Shown piece by piece: positions 6,701 to 8,618 of a DNA stretch of 8,618 nucleotides (positions within the stretch are counted from its first letter, which is position 1; each line of letters opens with the position of its first letter). The notes below the pieces were generated by a model. It saw only the letters and a program-made list of their open reading frames with translations. It was not told the DNA's origin and ran no database searches. A program made the translations under genes and the position numbers. Source of the stretch: RGIG4576 sp964613095 (GTDB lineage Bacteria > Bacteroidota > Bacteroidia > Bacteroidales > Muribaculaceae); assembly GCA_964613095.1 (NCBI GenBank), contig CAZTFX010000086.1, positions 1-8,618 on the forward strand. The letters run 5' to 3'.

Positions 6701-7357
6701 ACCGCTTTCGGTAAGCGTAACCGACAACATTACAGGCACCCTACGACCACTCACTTTCATGGCATCATCGGCAGCCCATAATGCAGCTTTTGCATTAAGC
6801 GTATCAAATATTGTTTCAATCAGCAACACATCCACCCCACCGTCAATGAGACCATGCACTTGAGTAGAATATGCATTTACCAGTTCATCCCAAGTTATAT
6901 TACGAGCCGCAGGGTCATCTACCGACGGCGACATCGACAGACTTTTATTAGTGGGTCCAACGCTTCCCGCCACCCATTTTTTTTCATCAAATTCATCCGC
7001 TACGCTTTTAGCCAAACGTGCAGCGGCAAAATTTATATCATAGACATCGTTTTCCAATCCATAATCACTCAAAGAAATGGCATTGGCATTGAATGAATCA
7101 GTTTCTATTATATCGGCTCCGGCTGTTAAATATTGCCTATGGACATCGGCAATCACATCGGGACGAGTCAAGACCAATACGTCATTACACCCCACAAGTT
7201 CATAACAACTTTCAGCATATCGAGTTCCTCTGAAATCCTGTTCCGACAAGCCAACACGTTGTATCATCGTTCCCATACCTCCATCCAGCACCACAATTCT
7301 TGTTTGTAGGAGCTTTTTCAATTCTTTTTCCACTATTTTAGTACATTTGCTATCCAT
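3776..7357 (-). CDS. metH: Cobalamin-dependent methionine synthase
   Basis: MetH transfers a methyl group from 5-methyltetrahydrofolate to homocysteine through cobalamin, making methionine in the cytoplasm. The 1193-residue product (E. coli 1227) has all modules. The homocysteine domain (about 15-320) has zinc ligands C246, C309 and C310 (GGCCGTTPQH). The pterin domain (about 350-620) has FVNVGERCNVAGSR, and the cobalamin cap spans about 650-735. The cobalamin domain (about 750-880) has the DxHxxG motif GDVHDIGKN, with base-off ligand H762. The reactivation domain (about 895-1193) has RPAVGY (1108-1113). At the AdoMet-contact aspartate of E. coli (D946, YIDW) this protein has N942 (YINW), and about 10 residues are missing just after. 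The ATG at 7357 is preferred; a TTG at 7363 adds two residues and sits closer to a weak AAGGT (7373-7369). No cobalamin riboswitch is seen upstream, and metF is not adjacent. Confidence 0.97.
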   Translation of the reverse strand: MDSKCTKIVEKELKKLLQTRIVVLDGGMGTMIQRVGLSEQDFRGTRYAESCYELVGCNDVLVLTRPDVIADVHRQYLTAGADIIETDSFNANAISLSDYGLENDVYDINFAAARLAKSVADEFDEKKWVAGSVGPTNKSLSMSPSVDDPAARNITWDELVNAYSTQVHGLIDGGVDVLLIETIFDTLNAKAALWAADDAMKVSGRRVPVMLSVTLTESGRTLSGQTIEAFLASVSHADVLSVGLNCGFGAEGMTKHLEQLSKIAGCAVSVYPNAGLPNEMGEYDETPETMVKHVRPMLEKRLVNIIGGCCGTTPQHIQAIANLVKNYEPRKIPAIVPAMRLSGLEMIEVTPERMFVNVGERCNVAGSRKFLRLINDKNYDEALSIACKQVAAGAQIVDVNMDDGMLDSQAEMSHFLKLLASEPDVARVPVMIDSSNWEVIKNGLECLQGKCIVNSISLKDGETVFKEKAEYIKRMGAAAVVMAFDEEGQADTYERKIAVCSRAYKILIDEVGFNPYDIIFDPNILAVATGIEAHDSYALDFIRAVNWIKTNLSGAKVSGGVSNLSFSFRGNNAVREAMHSVFLYHAIAEGMDMAIVNAGAMIPYDEIDDELRVAIEDVILNKDSEATERLISVAQEIKASGDIADKNIKQSADSEMMSAESYLRRLVVRGHNEMLEETLECVHKELGSAIAVIDGPLMSGMNEVGELFGAGKLFLPQVVKSARVMKQAVSWLNPYIEAEKKASGEVKNAGKVVIATVKGDVHDIGKNIVTVIMRCNGYEVIDLGVMVPGEEIIDCAVAENADIVALSGLITPSLEEMCHVARLMQERGLHIPLMVGGATTSELHTAVKIAPQYSGPVVHTRDAAMMPVVAQQLLADRDKFVEEWTARQEALRNRHNNSKSDLFSLKEAVERAPKLDCSPVEPQVKGVNTFDVSVSEARKYINWRPFFAAWKIDVMSAQATQLLEEANKLLDELECNVNDSIKTRVGILPAYRDCEAVVISGERIEMLRQQKKTDSEVSLSLCDFIATENDYVGVFAVTVGKKINDLISQAKEKNDDYRAMLLQTLSDRLAEAATEYIHCRVRTELWGYSQNEEENPTNVLRQYYQGIRPAVGYPSLPDQSVIFQLDKLLDVSSIGITLTENGAMSPAASTCGLMFAHPQSRYFMIGEIGDDQRTDYAHRRGFSPEELKKWLRN

Positions 7358-7384
7358 AAACAACTTTTACCTTAAAAACAAGTG

Positions 7385-7392
7385 CAAATTTA
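7385..7392 (-). promoter_or_regulatory. metH -7 promoter box
   Basis: The minus strand reads TAAATTTG followed by CAC, a perfect TAnnTTTG match and the same 11-base string as in front of the transporter gene. The predicted leader is about 20 nt, too short for a cobalamin riboswitch. No convincing -33 TTTG is seen at the usual spacing. Confidence 0.6.
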
Positions 7393-7475
7393 ATAATTCC
7401 GCACAATATCTATGTCTAACAACACCGTTTTAATTTTACACATATTATTTCAATAAAAAGATAAAACAGGTTTTT

Positions 7476-7491
7476 AGTCTCTTAAAAGACT
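7476..7491. promoter_or_regulatory. Small palindrome between divergent promoters
   Basis: AGTCT-CTTAAA-AGACT is a 5-bp inverted repeat in the gap between the metH promoter and the promoter at 7532-7539. Its place would suit an operator acting on the plus-strand gene, but it is short and could be chance. Confidence 0.2.
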
Positions 7492-7531
7492 TATTTTGTC
7501 GAAATTTCTTCAATAATAAGGTATCATATTG

Positions 7532-7539
7532 TACTTTTG
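7532..7539 (+). promoter_or_regulatory. -7 promoter box of the secreted-protein gene
   Basis: TACTTTTG followed by CAT is a full TAnnTTTG match, 23 nt before the ATG at 7563. The predicted start is near 7545, giving a leader of about 18 nt. No clear -33 box is visible. Confidence 0.55.
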
Positions 7540-7562
7540 CATAAGTCTAAATATTTTTATCA

Positions 7563-8441
7563 ATGAAAATACGAAAATTATTATTATTTCTATCACTTAC
7601 AATGGCAAGCACAGCCATTGCAAACGATGTTCACCCAAGTATACCTGTCGAACAAATTCCACTTAACGATACTACAGTGAGTTGGCAAGACGAGGGTATG
7701 GTAATCATGGAAGATGGAAAAGGATTTGTTGCAATGTACAACACACCACAAGGAATTTATTTCCAAGTTCTTGTTAAAGACCGACGATTACAACAACAGT
7801 TTCTACGACAGGGATTGGTTGTGTATGTCGATCCAAACGGTAAAAAGAAAAAGAAATATGCCGTACATTTTCCTGTAATGGAACGTCCCAAGCGTGGTGA
7901 AGGTCCGAGAAGAGAAAGACCTAAAGGAGAAAACGGTCGTCGACACCGAGATTTCAGTGAACGCGACACAGCAGGCATGTTTGGCGATATCAAGCCTATG
8001 GGACCGCGTGACCGCCAACGTCACCAACAATCCAAAGAAGAACGCGCCCGCATGCTCAAAATGCTGGTTTCACAACTTGCATCACAACCTGCCACGTTCT
8101 ATAAAAATGACGACGAAAGCATTTTATCACAAGACCTTGCCAAAGTAAGTGTTTCCGAAAACAACGTTGTATTCTCGGCATTCGTTTCATTTGACCAACT
8201 TGAGAAAATCGGAAAAAAAGGTGAAATATCTTTAGGTATAACTGTAAAAGAACGTGAAAGCAGTGAAGAAGAACCACGCGGAGGAATGTTCGGACCACCA
8301 CCCGGCATGATGGGAGGAATGATGCCACCGCCCGGTATGGGAGGACCTCGTGGAGGCTACAATCAGTTAAATGAAGTTAAATCATTTGCAGAATGGCTTG
8401 TTTTTTCAACAAAAAACACTAATTTTACCAGCGATAAATAA
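7563..8441 (+). CDS. Exported protein of unknown function with Arg-rich and Met/Gly/Pro-rich segments
   Basis: The 292-residue product has a signal peptide (1-20, cut near AIA) and no lipobox, so it is probably periplasmic. The N-terminal part has VSWQDEGMVIMEDGKGF (39-55), IYFQVLVKD (65-73) and LRQGLVVYVDPNGKKKKKYA (81-100), followed by VHFPV. This resembles a Bacteroidota family of unknown function, in which a beta-rich domain carries a 'G-V-DP-GKKKK-...-FP' signature, perhaps related to CBM9/DOMON-like folds. I recall the pattern but cannot name the family with certainty. Residues 108-130 are Arg/Gly/Glu-rich, 131-170 are charged and likely helical, and 239-267 are Met/Gly/Pro-rich (GMFGPPPGMMGGMMPPPGMG). 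After this the ordered domain resumes with FAEWLVF (275-281). It is a single gene, divergent from metH, with its own promoter and terminator. A role in metal binding or in holding surface material is only a guess from composition. Confidence 0.8.
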   Translation: MKIRKLLLFLSLTMASTAIANDVHPSIPVEQIPLNDTTVSWQDEGMVIMEDGKGFVAMYNTPQGIYFQVLVKDRRLQQQFLRQGLVVYVDPNGKKKKKYAVHFPVMERPKRGEGPRRERPKGENGRRHRDFSERDTAGMFGDIKPMGPRDRQRHQQSKEERARMLKMLVSQLASQPATFYKNDDESILSQDLAKVSVSENNVVFSAFVSFDQLEKIGKKGEISLGITVKERESSEEEPRGGMFGPPPGMMGGMMPPPGMGGPRGGYNQLNEVKSFAEWLVFSTKNTNFTSDK

Positions 8442-8505
8442 CATTATGACGTAAATAATAAATCTTTTCATACTATTTGTAGGGCTATAAATTAAGTTGA
8501 TTCAA

Positions 8506-8545
8506 GAAAAGGGGCTGCTCGTGTGAGTCGCCCCTTTTCATTTTC
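8506..8545 (+). terminator. Strong intrinsic terminator
   Basis: GAAAAGGGGC (8506-8515) and GCCCCTTTTC (8530-8539) form a perfect 10-bp stem with a 14-nt loop, followed by ATTTTC. It lies 64 nt after the stop codon of the secreted-protein gene and is well placed to end that transcript. The A-run on the 5' arm means it could also stop transcripts arriving from the right. Confidence 0.85.
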
Positions 8546-8564
8546 TTAACAAACAGCCAAAACA

Positions 8565-8588
8565 TGGCTCAGTAGCAAAAGTATGTGT
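8565..8588. repeat. Right arm of 24-bp perfect inverted repeat
   Basis: This is the exact reverse complement of 31-54 (TGGCTCAG...TATGTGT). Just inside it, AGCCA-AAACA-TGGCT (8555-8569) forms a 5-bp hairpin that shares the first bases of the arm. The 10-mer AACAAACAGC (8548-8557) also occurs at 55-64 beside the left arm and at 3366-3375. Confidence 0.85.
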
Positions 8589-8604
8589 TTCTATAAATAA
8601 GTGA

Positions 8605-8612
8605 TACCTTTG
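8605..8612 (+). promoter_or_regulatory. Outward-facing -7 promoter box
   Basis: TACCTTTG followed by TAG is a full TAnnTTTG match that would drive transcription past the right edge of the window. It mirrors the box at 14-21 beyond the left repeat arm. The downstream gene is not in the window, and no clear -33 TTTG is visible. Confidence 0.45.
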
Positions 8613-8618
8613 TAGTGA

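Noticed and set aside
5072..7096. Open frames of 60-130 codons on the plus strand across metH
   Set aside because: They are opposite-strand shadows of a clear, conserved metH with no signal, domain or promoter of their own.
7358..7562. Cobalamin riboswitch in front of metH
   Set aside because: The gap is about 205 bp and shared with a divergent promoter; the predicted metH leader is only about 20 nt, and I see no B12-box-like sequence or large structure.
8455..8540. A small RNA ending at the strong terminator, from an ACTATTTG box near 8472-8479
   Set aside because: The box does not fit TAnnTTTG exactly and no -33 box is seen; the terminator is explained by the gene just upstream.

Overview
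The window looks like an AT-rich chromosome segment from a Bacteroidota member, most likely order Bacteroidales (a Muribaculaceae- or Prevotella-like gut lineage is my inference). Support comes from promoters of the Bacteroidota type (-7 box TAnnTTTG, in one case with a -33 TTTG), weak or absent Shine-Dalgarno sequences, and secreted proteins of characteristic Bacteroidales design: a DVNGDG dockerin-like repeat, a BspA-type leucine-rich repeat, and a C-terminal 'IYNLQG...NGKK' tail. I saw no rRNA, tRNA, CRISPR array, transposase or integrase.

Layout. Bases 1-124 hold an outward-facing (minus strand) promoter-like box, one arm of a 24-bp perfect inverted repeat and a copy of a short dispersed repeat. 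Bases 125-2058 carry a two-gene minus-strand operon. The promoter-proximal gene (1438-2058) encodes a small secreted protein with a cohesin-like beta-sandwich pattern and a type IX-secretion-like tail. Its stop overlaps the start (ATGA) of the second gene (125-1441), which encodes a secreted protein with one N-terminal dockerin-type calcium-binding repeat, a fimbrillin-like middle and a BspA-like LRR end. The operon has a roughly 200-nt leader with a (GT)9 tract and a strong terminator-like hairpin whose wobble pairs only work in the minus-strand RNA. Divergent from it is a YeiH/UPF0324 family membrane transporter gene (2363-3340, plus). A 435-bp intergenic region (3341-3775) follows, with two tandem imperfect palindromes, further small inverted repeats and a doubtful small ORF. 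Next comes metH, cobalamin-dependent methionine synthase (3776-7357, minus). Divergent from metH is a secreted protein gene of unknown function (7563-8441, plus) that ends in a strong intrinsic terminator. The last 60 bases carry the second arm of the 24-bp inverted repeat and another outward promoter-like box.

How the parts fit. MetH and the YeiH-type transporter are ordinary metabolic or transport genes and need not work together. The coupled cohesin-like/dockerin-like pair is the most system-like part: two exported proteins made from one attenuator-like leader, which may bind each other or form a surface adhesive unit. That interaction is inferred, not shown. The 24-bp inverted repeat framing the window, with outward promoter-like boxes beyond each arm, is far too long to be chance and has no explanation from the genes inside.
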